Counted from the stretch's first letter, positions 8,184 through 16,941 are shown. The stretch is 39,545 bases of DNA from Chitinispirillum sp. (GCA_007115975.1 SKJJ01000082.1:1-39545), one strand, 5' to 3'. The notes: generated by a model from the letters alone, not told the origin. Translations and numbers: made by a program.

Positions 8184-8549
8184 CTACTGCCCAAAAGACC
8201 TCGAAACCATGGTCGACATACTGATCGAACGGTCCTGATTGTCCGGCCAGAACACCCAAAGATCGATTCGTTTCATGTTGTCATCATCGGTATTGCTAAC
8301 AGTCCAGCTTCTTATGAATCGGTCACTGCCCTGCTCAAATCCAGCGATAATATCCTGAAAATCACTCCTTCGCAGTTGCTCCAGCGTCTGGTTGCCTAAA
8401 GCAGTAGCAGCAGAGATCTCTTTTGATACGGCATTTCTGTTTATAAGGCTGACCACACAGAAATTGATTCCTGTTACCAGAAGGCCTAAAAGAAACATCG
8501 AGACAACAACTTCCACCAGTGAACTTCCATTGCAATTTGATATTTTCAT
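8184..8549 (-). CDS. type IV prepilin-like protein (PilV-type minor pilin)
   Basis: I choose the ATG at 8549, 7 nt after a GGGGG site; the GTG at 8561 lies inside that site. This gives 121 residues with a leader of eight residues ending in Gly, then the class III cleavage motif G|SSLVEVVVS with Glu at mature position 5, followed by about 20 hydrophobic residues. These are the hallmarks of prepilin peptidase substrates. The short globular part has a WTVSNTDDD segment like PilV/GspI-type minor pilins. No pilus assembly gene, prepilin peptidase or other pilin is nearby, so it is an orphan that would rely on a machine encoded elsewhere. Confidence 0.75.
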   Translation of the reverse strand: MKISNCNGSSLVEVVVSMFLLGLLVTGINFCVVSLINRNAVSKEISAATALGNQTLEQLRRSDFQDIIAGFEQGSDRFIRSWTVSNTDDDNMKRIDLWVFWPDNQDRSISMSTMVSRSFGQ

Positions 8550-8561
8550 AGTGTCCCCCAC

Positions 8562-8799
8562 GATGTGAATTTTTCTTCTCCCTATATGTTATCCGCTTAA
8601 GTGAGAAAAAAACGGAACACTGATTTCCGAAAAGAATTTCTCCCATGAAACACTTCAAAAAGGGGAAACAATGAGCTGCAGGAGAACTTCCGAATCCGGA
8701 AGGTCCCTCTTTTTGTTCAATCCTATTTCGTCTGTTTCGTGGTTATTTTTTTCCGGACAAACGTTCCAAACCAGAAGTGGCAGAGTTGGTGCCCGAAGA
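8562..8799. other. spacer with a 6-bp hairpin
   Basis: No gene is seen between the receiver-HTH gene and the prepilin-like gene. CTTCCG (8687-8692) and CGGAAG (8697-8702) form a stem with a 4-nt loop, followed on the plus strand by CCCTCTTTTTG. On the minus strand, where a terminator for the receiver-HTH gene would be useful, only TTCTCC follows, so it would be a weak terminator. Confidence 0.35.
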
Positions 8800-9546
8800 T
8801 TAACGAGTTAAAGAGTAGAGCAGATCAGGGTGAGTCTTAAAAAATTCCAGCGATTTTGTATAGCGCAATTCCATCTTAACCATCAACTCTTTCTCACCGG
8901 TGTAACACGCCTCATAGTATCTAAAAGCACTGTGGTACAGGTGGAAAAGATGAAGAACCGATTTTGCACCAGCCTCCCATAGATTTCTAAGCTGCCTGTC
9001 GCTGATTCGTATCAAATCAGCCCAGTCAGTAACTGTAGCTGGCATCTTTTCAAACAGTATTTTCGTCGCCAGATTAAGGGTGGTCCAGTTTTTTTCATCA
9101 TACCCCTTGTTCAACATCCCTATCAGGGTCCAATGATTCAGGGTTTTCATAAACCGCAACGTGTCAAAGGGGCTTTTTTTGTCGATTACAGCCTTTGCTC
9201 CCATAAGAACAGACCCTGCTCCTTTTTCTGGAGAATGCGATCCGGTAAATATAAGTATAGGAAAGTTGTTGCAGTAGCGTCTCAAAATATAGAATTCATC
9301 ATTTTCCAAATCATTGACCCCAAGATCCATAAGAGCGATATGAAAGCGTTTTGTTTGGCTTATTAGTTTCACTGCTTGAGCCGATGACTGCGCATGATAA
9401 AGCATGTAAATTGGCACAAAATCAAGAATATCCTCTATCAGATCAACCGACTGGGGATTATCCTCCAGCACCAAAATCCTGGCGGTTCCTTCAAGAAGAC
9501 TGAAGTTTGTCTTATCATATTTTTTTTCAAAGCCGCTCTCTGCCAT
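8800..9546 (-). CDS. response regulator: receiver plus C-terminal HTH-like domain
   Basis: I prefer the ATG at 9546, which has a GGGAG site 11 nt upstream; a GTG at 9558 overlaps the preceding stop and lacks a site. The receiver domain (about residues 20-140) keeps the full active site: the acidic pair in LVLEDN, the phospho-acceptor Asp in LMDLGVND, Thr in IFTGS and Lys in VIDKKSPF. The C-terminal part contains PATVTDWADLIRISDRQLRN, which resembles a single AraC-type helix-turn-helix, then an all-helical tail rich in Tyr and His. It could bind DNA or a protein partner. No histidine kinase is adjacent; the upstream membrane protein, overlapping at the alternative GTG, is the likely functional partner. 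Confidence 0.75.
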   Translation of the reverse strand: MAESGFEKKYDKTNFSLLEGTARILVLEDNPQSVDLIEDILDFVPIYMLYHAQSSAQAVKLISQTKRFHIALMDLGVNDLENDEFYILRRYCNNFPILIFTGSHSPEKGAGSVLMGAKAVIDKKSPFDTLRFMKTLNHWTLIGMLNKGYDEKNWTTLNLATKILFEKMPATVTDWADLIRISDRQLRNLWEAGAKSVLHLFHLYHSAFRYYEACYTGEKELMVKMELRYTKSLEFFKTHPDLLYSLTR

Positions 9547-9554
9547 TGCACTTA

Positions 9555-10061
9555 TCACTCCCTGTTTGATTCCATATCCTCAACCATCTGTTCAAGCTGT
9601 GGGATATCTTTTAGAATCGTTACCCTTAACTCCGGCCGTATCCGTTTCCATACTCTTAAGAGGCGGATAAATATATCATCAGGGATAATCATAGGACGCT
9701 CTACCCTGTAAGCTTCAGGGACAGAGTCATAGCGTACAAGAACATTAGTCAGATATACTCCATAGTCATTAATTGTAATCTCTCCCCGTTCATAAGCTGT
9801 TTCAATTAATTCTACAGGACTCGCTGGAGCAGCAGATTCAACCGCAGCAACAGGTTGTTCAACCTCTTTTTCACCAAATGAAACCAGCGCTACAACAGCT
9901 ATAACCGCTACAAGACAAATCCCTATAATAACAAAAAACAGCGGCACAGGATCGCTCCTCTTTTTGAACACCATGGTCTCATCGCGGTCAGCAAGCTTCT
10001 TAGCCATAGATGAAACAACTTCATCTCTATGCTTTTCATCCAGATAAAAACCTTTTTTCAT
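9555..10061 (-). CDS. single-pass membrane protein, function unknown
   Basis: The 168-residue protein has a charged cytoplasmic N-terminus of about 38 residues with the phrase RDETMVFKKRSDPVP, one TM helix (about 40-62), an Ala/Pro/Glu-rich linker, and an exported C-terminal domain of about 85 residues with helical character. I recognise no family. It is the first gene of a two-gene operon with the receiver-HTH gene and has its own promoter, so it may be a membrane anchor or signal partner for that regulator. That link is inference from the operon. Confidence 0.65.
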   Translation of the reverse strand: MKKGFYLDEKHRDEVVSSMAKKLADRDETMVFKKRSDPVPLFFVIIGICLVAVIAVVALVSFGEKEVEQPVAAVESAAPASPVELIETAYERGEITINDYGVYLTNVLVRYDSVPEAYRVERPMIIPDDIFIRLLRVWKRIRPELRVTILKDIPQLEQMVEDMESNRE

Positions 10062-10096
10062 TACTATCTCTTTTCCTTACCAGTGGTTTATAACTA

Positions 10097-10125
10097 ATTG
10101 TAGTAAGTTTACACCACTTTTTCAA
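10097..10125 (-). promoter_or_regulatory. sigma-70-type promoter for the membrane protein/receiver pair
   Basis: On the minus strand TTGAAA (10120-10125) and TACAAT (10097-10102) have a 17-bp spacer. The start would fall near 10090, leaving a short leader with an AAGGAAAAGAG-type ribosome-binding region before the ATG at 10061. Both hexamers match the consensus at five of six positions. Confidence 0.65.
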
Positions 10126-10388
10126 TGTATGTTTTGTATCAAACAGCTTTTTTTTCAGGCAAACTCTTTTACCGACCTATAAAACAGACAATCTCATAAA
10201 AAACCAGCCATTACAAGAGCTATCGGCACGGGGAGAGCCTTTCACTACCACGGTCACTAATAACGTGCCAGATGTTAAACGTCGGTGGTCACCCGTCGCC
10301 TAAAGCTCAAGCCCATCAATTGTACGCTGTTTTTTTAGAGGGATTCTATAGTAAGCGAAAAAACGATAACGTTGTTGTGAACACAAAA
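10126..10388. other. intergenic spacer, no gene seen
   Basis: About 260 bp between the promoter above and the end of the RNA methyltransferase gene. On the minus strand, AACG-TTAT-CGTT followed by TTTT near 10357-10375 is a very weak terminator-like hairpin. Nothing else can be supported. Confidence 0.3.
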
Positions 10389-11546
10389 CTACTTCACCAA
10401 CACTATCGCCGCTTCCAGATGAGTGGTATTGGGATAGAGATCAAAAAGCGCGGATCGCTTAATTCTGTATCCACACCGGTTCACAAAAAAGTTGGTATCC
10501 CTTGCAAGAGTTGAGGGATTGCATGATACATAAAGGAGCGTTGAAGGAGAAAGTGAAGATATCCATTCCCGGGCACAACGGGTCAAACCAGGCCTTGGAG
10601 GGTCAACTATCACGCAATCGGGTTTGAAATCACGCACCTTTTTAGCCGCCTTTGCCTTCTCCACATCACCACAAACGACATCCACATTACCGATACCATT
10701 TAATGCACAATTTTTCTTTGCAAGCTCTGTCTGCACAAAGCTGTTCTCAACAAGCATCCCCTTATTGTAACAGTCATGGAGCATAACAGAAAAGAAGCCG
10801 CATCCACCATACAAATCCATGCACCTGTCAGCTTTTATCTCTTTGGCAGCCCACCTTCCCAACTGCTGGAGCAGATAGCCGTTACTCTGAAAAAAGCTCT
10901 CACCCTGGATGATAAACCGTCTGTTCTCAACCCTGATCTCTGTTTGGGGCAGCGTTCGGTTGGAGATAACCGGGCTCGATGTAATCTGAGCGTTAGCTCC
11001 CTCAATAACCCGCAGAACAGTAGCGTGGGGTAATTCGACTTTTCCGGAGCTGAAATCAGCCAATAGTGTATTGAGCGGATCTGAAAGCAGGGGACAGGTA
11101 GTAATCGCCACAATGGAGTTGCTCTTTTTTTTGAAAAAGCCGGCGGTGTTTGCGCTGCGGTCGATCTTTATCTGCGAACGTATCCGGTAACCACGCTCAT
11201 CACAACAAAAAATCTCAGGCTTCAACTCCGAACCGATTTTTCCAATGCGAACCATGCAGTCTATCAGAATGTCTCTTTTAATTTCCGGCTGATATTGGTA
11301 ATCTATAAACTGCCAGTCGCATCCCCCGCACTCTCCAAAATGAGGACAAAATGGCCTTCGCCGTCTTTTACTTTGCTCAATGATCCTCTCTACTGTGCAC
11401 CTGACAATCCCATTTTTTCGTTGTTCAGCAACAACCTCCACCAGCTCACCGGGGATAACTCCGGGGACAAAGACAACCCCCGCATCGGTGCGGGCGATTC
11501 CATCCCCACCGTATACCAGCTTCTCTATTCTGACATTTTGATGCAA
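10389..11546 (-). CDS. rlmD: 23S rRNA (uracil-C5)-methyltransferase, RlmD/RumA family
   Basis: The 385-residue enzyme transfers a methyl group from SAM to C5 of a uridine in RNA. Residues 1-55 form a TRAM RNA-binding domain. The iron-sulfur cysteines appear as C-x5-C-x2-C (CPHFGECGGC) with a fourth in the TTCPLLSD segment. The SAM-binding motif is DLYGGCGFFSVML, followed by VDPPRPGL and the catalytic Cys in YVSCNPSTLARD. The Fe-S cluster favours RlmD/RumA or the RlmCD type over TrmA; bacteria with a single copy may modify more than one site, so the exact uridine is uncertain. The gene starts 6 bp after the S41 protease gene, in one operon with rpe. Confidence 0.9.
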   Translation of the reverse strand: MHQNVRIEKLVYGGDGIARTDAGVVFVPGVIPGELVEVVAEQRKNGIVRCTVERIIEQSKRRRRPFCPHFGECGGCDWQFIDYQYQPEIKRDILIDCMVRIGKIGSELKPEIFCCDERGYRIRSQIKIDRSANTAGFFKKKSNSIVAITTCPLLSDPLNTLLADFSSGKVELPHATVLRVIEGANAQITSSPVISNRTLPQTEIRVENRRFIIQGESFFQSNGYLLQQLGRWAAKEIKADRCMDLYGGCGFFSVMLHDCYNKGMLVENSFVQTELAKKNCALNGIGNVDVVCGDVEKAKAAKKVRDFKPDCVIVDPPRPGLTRCAREWISSLSPSTLLYVSCNPSTLARDTNFFVNRCGYRIKRSALFDLYPNTTHLEAAIVLVK

Positions 11547-11552
11547 AAGGAT

Positions 11553-12605
11553 CTACCTTGCAGTAATAGGGTCGTGAGGAGACACTTTGACAAGCCCTGA
11601 CTCTCTATAAGCCGCGGCCCTCACATATGGCGACCTGGGCCAGTTGCCAGGATCGGTAATCTCAACGGTTGGATCGAGTAATTTTGCAGCATAATACAGA
11701 TCAAGATCGTATGAGCCGTCCTGCCTTTTGGGTACAATTTGCAGCTCCCGGGGGATTGTATCCGGTTCAATACCCCTGTTGTGATAATCACCGGTCCGTT
11801 CTGATACTCCCCGTATTTTCATAAAGGTAATTTGAATGGAATCCCTGTTGAGTCGAGGCACTCTTATCTGTCCAATACCTTTTCCATAAGTAGTATCACC
11901 GACCAGGTGAGCATCCAAACAATCCTTTAGGGCTGCTGCAAGGATTTCCGCCGCACTTGCAGTACTACGATTTATAAGTACCGAGAAGTTTTTCCCTTCA
12001 AGCGCAGGACTCTGTGCCCTTGAAGTTTTCTGTTCCTGCCACTCGCCAGTTTCCGGAACGGTATACCCTTTTAATTCCAATTCGCAGTACTTGCGGTACC
12101 TGTTCTTAATATAGCTGACACCGGGACCGACAAACAGCTCAATTATTGAGTCTGTGACATTAAGAAACCCCCCATCGTTATCTCTTAAGTCGATAACGAT
12201 GTTTGGATAGTCAATTATTCTCCACAAAATATTTCTGAATTCGCTGTAAGTAGATGTCTCAAAAGCCGGAAAAATTTTCACATAAGCAGTAGTAGCATTT
12301 AGAAATTCATACGTGACCGTCTCTTCAAAACGAACTTTTTGCAGACGTGGAGAAGAGGAGAATCTGCTGCGGTAACGATACCTCGTATACGATGAATCCC
12401 CAATGGATTCAAACAACGCCTCGGGTGTTCTAAAAGAGAGCGGATTGGATGCCACCCGCTCCTGATAAATACTGTATACGCTCAGATACTGCCAGACACT
12501 TTGAAGCTCAGAAATGTCCGCAGCCCCCTGATAGATCGGATTTTCACAGCCAGTCAGCAGAAACACAAGCACTAACAGTATTGACTTTAAACACCTGTTT
12601 ACCAT
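11553..12605 (-). CDS. S41-family peptidase lipoprotein (C-terminal processing protease-like)
   Basis: I start it at the ATG at 12605, 2 nt after the rpe stop; a start at 12629 would overlap rpe and lacks a site. The N-terminus is then a clean lipoprotein signal with lipobox LLTGC (Cys at residue 20), so the enzyme is anchored in the envelope. The S41 core is present: IVIDLRDNDGG strand, the nucleophile Ser in the NRSTASAAEIL segment and the general-base Lys in TTYGKGIGQ. At 350 residues it is shorter than tail-specific proteases, and I see no clear PDZ domain. It probably cleaves unfolded or tagged envelope proteins. The spacing to rpe and rlmD indicates co-transcription rather than a shared pathway. 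Confidence 0.85.
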   Translation of the reverse strand: MVNRCLKSILLVLVFLLTGCENPIYQGAADISELQSVWQYLSVYSIYQERVASNPLSFRTPEALFESIGDSSYTRYRYRSRFSSSPRLQKVRFEETVTYEFLNATTAYVKIFPAFETSTYSEFRNILWRIIDYPNIVIDLRDNDGGFLNVTDSIIELFVGPGVSYIKNRYRKYCELELKGYTVPETGEWQEQKTSRAQSPALEGKNFSVLINRSTASAAEILAAALKDCLDAHLVGDTTYGKGIGQIRVPRLNRDSIQITFMKIRGVSERTGDYHNRGIEPDTIPRELQIVPKRQDGSYDLDLYYAAKLLDPTVEITDPGNWPRSPYVRAAAYRESGLVKVSPHDPITAR

Positions 12606-12607
12606 GG

Positions 12608-13303
12608 CTATGCTCTTTGAGCTCTGCATGCTTGAGCATTCTCCCGCAATATTGAGATCCGCCTCTGATACTCGCCGGTTCCAAATACATAACTTCCGGC
12701 AACCAGCACATTCGCTCCGCTGGCCGCACAGATCCCTGCGGTCTCACCGTTTACCCCTCCGTCCACCTCTATATCGATAGCAAGCCCGCGCTTCTGTGCT
12801 TCATTGTAAACAGTCTTTACTTTATCCATTGTTTCTGTAATAAACTTCTGCCCCCCAAAGCCTGCATACACCGACATGATAAGAACCTGATCAATCATCT
12901 CAAGGTGATCCAAAAAGAGCTCTACGGGATAGTCAGGATTTACGGTCACTCCCGCACGAACACCTTTTTTGCGGATTTTTTGGAGAACAGCCCCCACATT
13001 TTCAACCGCCTCAGCATGAAACATAAGAATGTCAGAGCCGGCATCACAAAATGCATCGATATACTTTTCCGGATCCGTAATCATAAGGTGTACATCAAGC
13101 GGTATGGCGACATGCTTTTTAACCGCCTCCACAACAAGAGGGCCAAAGGTGATATTGGGAACGAAGTGCCCATCCATCACATCGCAGTGCATTCTGTCCG
13201 CTCCTGCATCCTGAGCAGCTTTCACTTCTCTCTCAAGATTTGAAAAATCGGCGGAGAGAATCGATGGTGCTATTTCAATCTTTTTTTCTGCAGTTTCTGT
13301 CAT
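12608..13303 (-). CDS. rpe: ribulose-phosphate 3-epimerase
   Basis: The 231-residue TIM-barrel enzyme interconverts D-ribulose 5-phosphate and D-xylulose 5-phosphate in the pentose phosphate pathway. Signature segments are in order: IAPSILSADF near the N-terminus, MHCDVMDGHFVPN with metal-ligand His and Asp, the VHLMI metal site, FHAEA, MSVYAGFGGQKF and the phosphate-binding EVDGGVN and VAGSYVFG loops. Length is normal. It is the first gene of the three-gene operon with the S41 protease and rlmD. Confidence 0.96.
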   Translation of the reverse strand: MTETAEKKIEIAPSILSADFSNLEREVKAAQDAGADRMHCDVMDGHFVPNITFGPLVVEAVKKHVAIPLDVHLMITDPEKYIDAFCDAGSDILMFHAEAVENVGAVLQKIRKKGVRAGVTVNPDYPVELFLDHLEMIDQVLIMSVYAGFGGQKFITETMDKVKTVYNEAQKRGLAIDIEVDGGVNGETAGICAASGANVLVAGSYVFGTGEYQRRISILRENAQACRAQRA

Positions 13304-13419
13304 AATCTGATAGTATCCCCTGATAGTGTCATCTGTACATTCAGCTCATACTGAGCAGCGCGTGAGAACCCGCTCTGAGCTCCCTGGTTCACTAAAATAC
13401 ATGATCCTCCCAGCCACAT

Positions 13420-14460
13420 TCATCTTTTGTGCCTCAAAGGAACTTCTCTCCATAATCCACTCTCCATATCCTTTGCCAGCTTAATATGGGGTGTCTCTCC
13501 CCCGTCAAACACCATTATCTCTCTTTCGTTTATCACCGTCTTTCCGTGCAGCGTCACGCCAAGCTTTAAGATTATCCTGTACTGTGTGATTAAAAAATCC
13601 TTGATCTTCTCAAAATCCTCCCGGCTCTCATTGAAGGTAAAAAGAAGAGTACCAACATCTTCCCCTTTGAGCCTTTCATATATCTCTACTGGTATATGCT
13701 TGATTTGGCGTCTGGTGGAGAAGTTGTTCTTCATGAATACCGAATGTTTGTCCGTAAAGAGGATGTAGGAGAAATGAGCGTGTGGGAAAAGATGACGCAA
13801 AGGAACAAAGAGCTGTCTGACCAGGTCATTGCAATCCACATTCACCTTCTCAAGCTTACTTTCCAAAACCAGGATGTGGCGCTGCCCCATATACCGGTAG
13901 TCAAAAAAACCATCCAGCTCCTTTATATTTTCATAGCCATACTTGCCACGGCCCGAACGTCTGAGAATGATAAGATTGGGATACTTTTGAATCTTGAGGA
14001 TATAGTCATCGGTGTGGGCCACAATGAAATCATCCCTGTTAGCAGGATCAAAGCGCTGATCGAAAATGCCTCCAGTGCGCCCCTTTTTATTCAGATGCTT
14101 GAGAAAGTATTTTGTCACTCTCCGTGATACTCTCTCCGCAATTTCACCCAGAATGTTACCCTCTGCAGACGTATCGAATGCATAGGGTGATGTCAGCAGA
14201 TCAAACACCGTAAAGATTGCATAACTGCACTCATTAATCACATACTCCACAAGAATCTTTTCGTACCAGGAAAGATCATCATTTATGGCATCATTAAGAT
14301 TATGGAGCTTATAGTGGCCACAAATACCGTGGTTACGCCTGGTGGAATATATGAGCTCGCAATCACAATCGGCACCCTTGGCCGGAGTCCACTTTACAGG
14401 CTCAAAATCCTTGAACGGATCGGGTATCGGTTTTTTTCTGGTTTCCTGAACAGATGACAC
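13420..14460 (-). CDS. unknown protein with a possible PD-(D/E)XK nuclease core
   Basis: The 346-residue cytosolic protein starts at GTG 14460 with a GGGA element upstream. I do not recognise its family. The middle part shows a pattern typical of PD-(D/E)XK enzymes: a helix with a conserved-looking Glu (GEIAERVSRR, about 94-103), then Asp183 in KELDGFFDY, a strand (RHILVLESK) with Glu200-x-Lys202, and a following helix. An N-terminal CDCELIYSTRRNHGICGHY segment has four Cys/His residues that could bind metal. It lies 54 bp after a TPR gene on the same strand. Nuclease activity is inferred only from this motif; the core could be a non-catalytic relic. Confidence 0.55.
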   Translation of the reverse strand: MSSVQETRKKPIPDPFKDFEPVKWTPAKGADCDCELIYSTRRNHGICGHYKLHNLNDAINDDLSWYEKILVEYVINECSYAIFTVFDLLTSPYAFDTSAEGNILGEIAERVSRRVTKYFLKHLNKKGRTGGIFDQRFDPANRDDFIVAHTDDYILKIQKYPNLIILRRSGRGKYGYENIKELDGFFDYRYMGQRHILVLESKLEKVNVDCNDLVRQLFVPLRHLFPHAHFSYILFTDKHSVFMKNNFSTRRQIKHIPVEIYERLKGEDVGTLLFTFNESREDFEKIKDFLITQYRIILKLGVTLHGKTVINEREIMVFDGGETPHIKLAKDMESGLWREVPLRHKR

Positions 14461-14513
14461 TGTTTTTTTCCCGGGCTTGCTGTTTCAGACTATCGGTCGT
14501 ATACCGTTAGAAT

Positions 14514-15431
14514 TTACCATCCTTCATACTCTCTGATCAACCTTACATTCTCAAGTCCAAGGGTTGCGCCACGGAGCCCGTTTTCCTGAGCAATACGGTA
14601 GTACTTTTCAGCCAGATCAAACTGTCGTAACCGAAAAGCGATATTTGCAGCCAACAGAGCCAGCTCATAGAAATCCTCAAACCGCCTCAGCCCCGCTGCA
14701 GCCTCTTCCATAGCAACGAGTTCGTTTCCCCTGCTTTCCAGATTATGCACTATTTTATATAAGAGCCATCGGTTATCAGGGTTAAGCTCAAATGCATTTC
14801 TAAGATTATAGAGCGCACCATCCAGATCCCCCTTCTCTTCCATAATCTCTGCCATCATAGTATAGACATCAGTACGATTACCTGCGTCAAGGGGGTATCT
14901 CCTGAGCCATTTCAAAGACTCATCATCATCAAGCAGATCCCTGTATAGTTGTGCAAGTGTGATGTAGGCGGCAGATCTCTGAGGACTCTTTTGGACCATT
15001 TTTTCCAGCTTAACCGCAGCCTTCGCCCTGTCTCCTGTCTGAAGATAAGAGACAGCAAGCAACATCATCAACTCTTCATTGCCCGGCTCAAGCTCCAGTG
15101 CCCTGAGTGTTGTGCTTATACTGTGAGGCCACTCCTCAAGGGTAAAATAGGCCATTGCCAGATTCATATATCCCCTGAAAAAATCGGGTGCATAGGAAAG
15201 TGCGGTTTTGTAGTGGGCGATACTTTGGGGGATATCGTCCATCTGAAAATAGGCATTGGCGATATTGAAATGGGCAAGAGCAGGATTCTGTCCGCCCGAT
15301 ACAGCTTGTCTATAGAGCTCGATCGCTCTTTTAAACTGTCCGCTGTTATAAAGTTCATTGGCCTGCTCGAACACCCCCGCATACCCATTATAATGAACGG
15401 AGATCAGCAGTAACAGTAAGAAACGTTTCAT
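14514..15431 (-). CDS. exported TPR-repeat protein
   Basis: I choose the ATG at 15431, because the protein then begins with a proper signal peptide (KRFLLLLLISVHYNGYA, cleaved after about residue 19); the longer frame to 15533 adds 34 residues without signal character. The 305-residue product contains about six to seven tetratricopeptide repeats, recognised by repeated phrases such as ANELYNSGQFKRAIELYRQA, AHFNIANAYFQMDDIPQSI, GYMNLAMAYFTLEEWPHSI and AYITLAQLYRDL. TPR arrays are protein-protein scaffolds; an exported one probably works in periplasmic complex assembly, as in BatE- or BamD-like proteins. The partner is unknown; the putative PD-(D/E)XK gene is directly downstream. Confidence 0.8.
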   Translation of the reverse strand: MKRFLLLLLISVHYNGYAGVFEQANELYNSGQFKRAIELYRQAVSGGQNPALAHFNIANAYFQMDDIPQSIAHYKTALSYAPDFFRGYMNLAMAYFTLEEWPHSISTTLRALELEPGNEELMMLLAVSYLQTGDRAKAAVKLEKMVQKSPQRSAAYITLAQLYRDLLDDDESLKWLRRYPLDAGNRTDVYTMMAEIMEEKGDLDGALYNLRNAFELNPDNRWLLYKIVHNLESRGNELVAMEEAAAGLRRFEDFYELALLAANIAFRLRQFDLAEKYYRIAQENGLRGATLGLENVRLIREYEGW

Positions 15432-15618
15432 ATCTTTACACAGTTTTCCTTTGAAAGCCTCAGAGCCCATTACACCCTTTTCCCATAAGCCAAGGTGCGG
15501 CCAGCAGGCTCCGTCCCACCCTAGCTGTACCAAGCTTATCGAATGGTGAGCGGAGGAAGCATGAATATGCCTTCACCCACCACCAGCCAAAAGCACTGCT
15601 GTTTTCTGCCACCGATCT

Positions 15619-16941
15619 TCAGTTTTTCATCCAAACAGGCTGCCCTGTGGCCTCCAGTACATCTCTCCACACAGGGCTTTCAGGATCGATACAGTTTCTC
15701 TGTGCCACTGCAAGCTCTATCGGTACGTGAACGAAATTATTATTTATCATACTTATCAGCATTCTTGATTTCCCGGCCATTGCAGCGTGTACAGAATTGG
15801 TTCCAAGCCTTGTGCAGTAAACCGAATCGATAGGATTGGCCGGTGTACTGCGTATTATATATGAAGGGTCGATATATTTGAGATTGATCTCTGTTCCCTT
15901 CTGTTTAAAAAACTGTTTGATTTTGTCCTGAAGAAAAAGTCCGATATCACCAGGTTTTTTGTTTCCCGAAGCGTCAGTTTCAGCAGATTCACTCTCAAGC
16001 AGATCCTGCCCTGCACCTTCAGCCACCACCACCACTGCATGCCCCCGTTGTTCAATGCGGTTATACAGTTGATGCAACAAACCGTTTTTTCCTTCAAGAT
16101 CAAAGGGGACCTCCGGCACCAGAACGAAATTTACATCACTACTGCCCATAGCGGTGTAAGCTGCTATAAAGCCCGACTCCCTGCCCATCAGTTTCACCAC
16201 CCCTATGCCGTTGGGGGCATCATGCGCCTCAACGTGTGCACCATGCACCGCCTTTACAGCCTCACTTACCGCAGTTTCAAATCCGAATGATTTCTGTATA
16301 AAGCTCAGATCGTTGTCGATTGTTTTGGGAATCCCTACGATTGAAACAGCAAGCCCCCTTGCCCTGGCCTCGTTTGCTATCTGCAAAGAGCCTTTCTGGG
16401 TACCATCCCCGCCGATAGTGAAAAGCATGTTGATCCCACGGGACTCAATGGTGTCAACGATCTCTTTGGTCTTCTCTCCGTAGCCTCTTGATGAACCAAG
16501 CACGGTGCCTCCCATTCGGTGGATGTAGGCAACCGATTGTGGCGTGAGCTCAACCATTGAATCTCTGTTTTGTGGCATAAAACCTCTGTATCCGTAGCGT
16601 ACTCCTGAAATTTTCCGAACACCATACTGATGCCACAGACACATCACAATCGCCCTGATCACATCATTAAGCCCTGGACAGAGCCCCCCACAGGTTACAA
16701 TCGCCGCATGAGCATCTGCAGGGTCAAAGAATATCTTCTTCCGTGGTCCGGCCTTCTCAATCAGATGCTCCTTTTTGAAAGTAACCGTCTCACCGGGCTG
16801 AGCATGGGCATCATTGACGATAAACTCATCATCACCCACATAGTTGGCTATCCTATCCCCGATTTGGGTTGAAAGAGCTATTGGAGAGGCTACATTGCAC
16901 GTTCCCAGTGTGGGAATAGTGAAATTATACTGCTGTTTCAT
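15619..16941 (-). CDS. pfkA: 6-phosphofructokinase, long ATP-type (GGDGT/PKTIDND)
   Basis: This 440-residue enzyme phosphorylates fructose 6-phosphate to the 1,6-bisphosphate. Motifs in order: CGGLCPGLNDVIRA near residue 84, YGYRGF, GGTVLGSSRG, the phosphoryl-donor loop IGGDGTQKG, the catalytic PKTIDND, and the substrate loop MGRESGF. The Gly in GGDGT predicts ATP use, because PPi-dependent enzymes carry GGDDT, while the Lys of PKTIDND is the PPi-type residue. That G/K combination is known from the long ATP-PFKs of plants, trypanosomes and spirochaetes. The roughly 75-residue N-terminal extension also fits that clade. An AGGAG site 5 nt before the ATG supports the start. ATP dependence is a prediction from one residue. 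Confidence 0.93.
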   Translation of the reverse strand: MKQQYNFTIPTLGTCNVASPIALSTQIGDRIANYVGDDEFIVNDAHAQPGETVTFKKEHLIEKAGPRKKIFFDPADAHAAIVTCGGLCPGLNDVIRAIVMCLWHQYGVRKISGVRYGYRGFMPQNRDSMVELTPQSVAYIHRMGGTVLGSSRGYGEKTKEIVDTIESRGINMLFTIGGDGTQKGSLQIANEARARGLAVSIVGIPKTIDNDLSFIQKSFGFETAVSEAVKAVHGAHVEAHDAPNGIGVVKLMGRESGFIAAYTAMGSSDVNFVLVPEVPFDLEGKNGLLHQLYNRIEQRGHAVVVVAEGAGQDLLESESAETDASGNKKPGDIGLFLQDKIKQFFKQKGTEINLKYIDPSYIIRSTPANPIDSVYCTRLGTNSVHAAMAGKSRMLISMINNNFVHVPIELAVAQRNCIDPESPVWRDVLEATGQPVWMKN

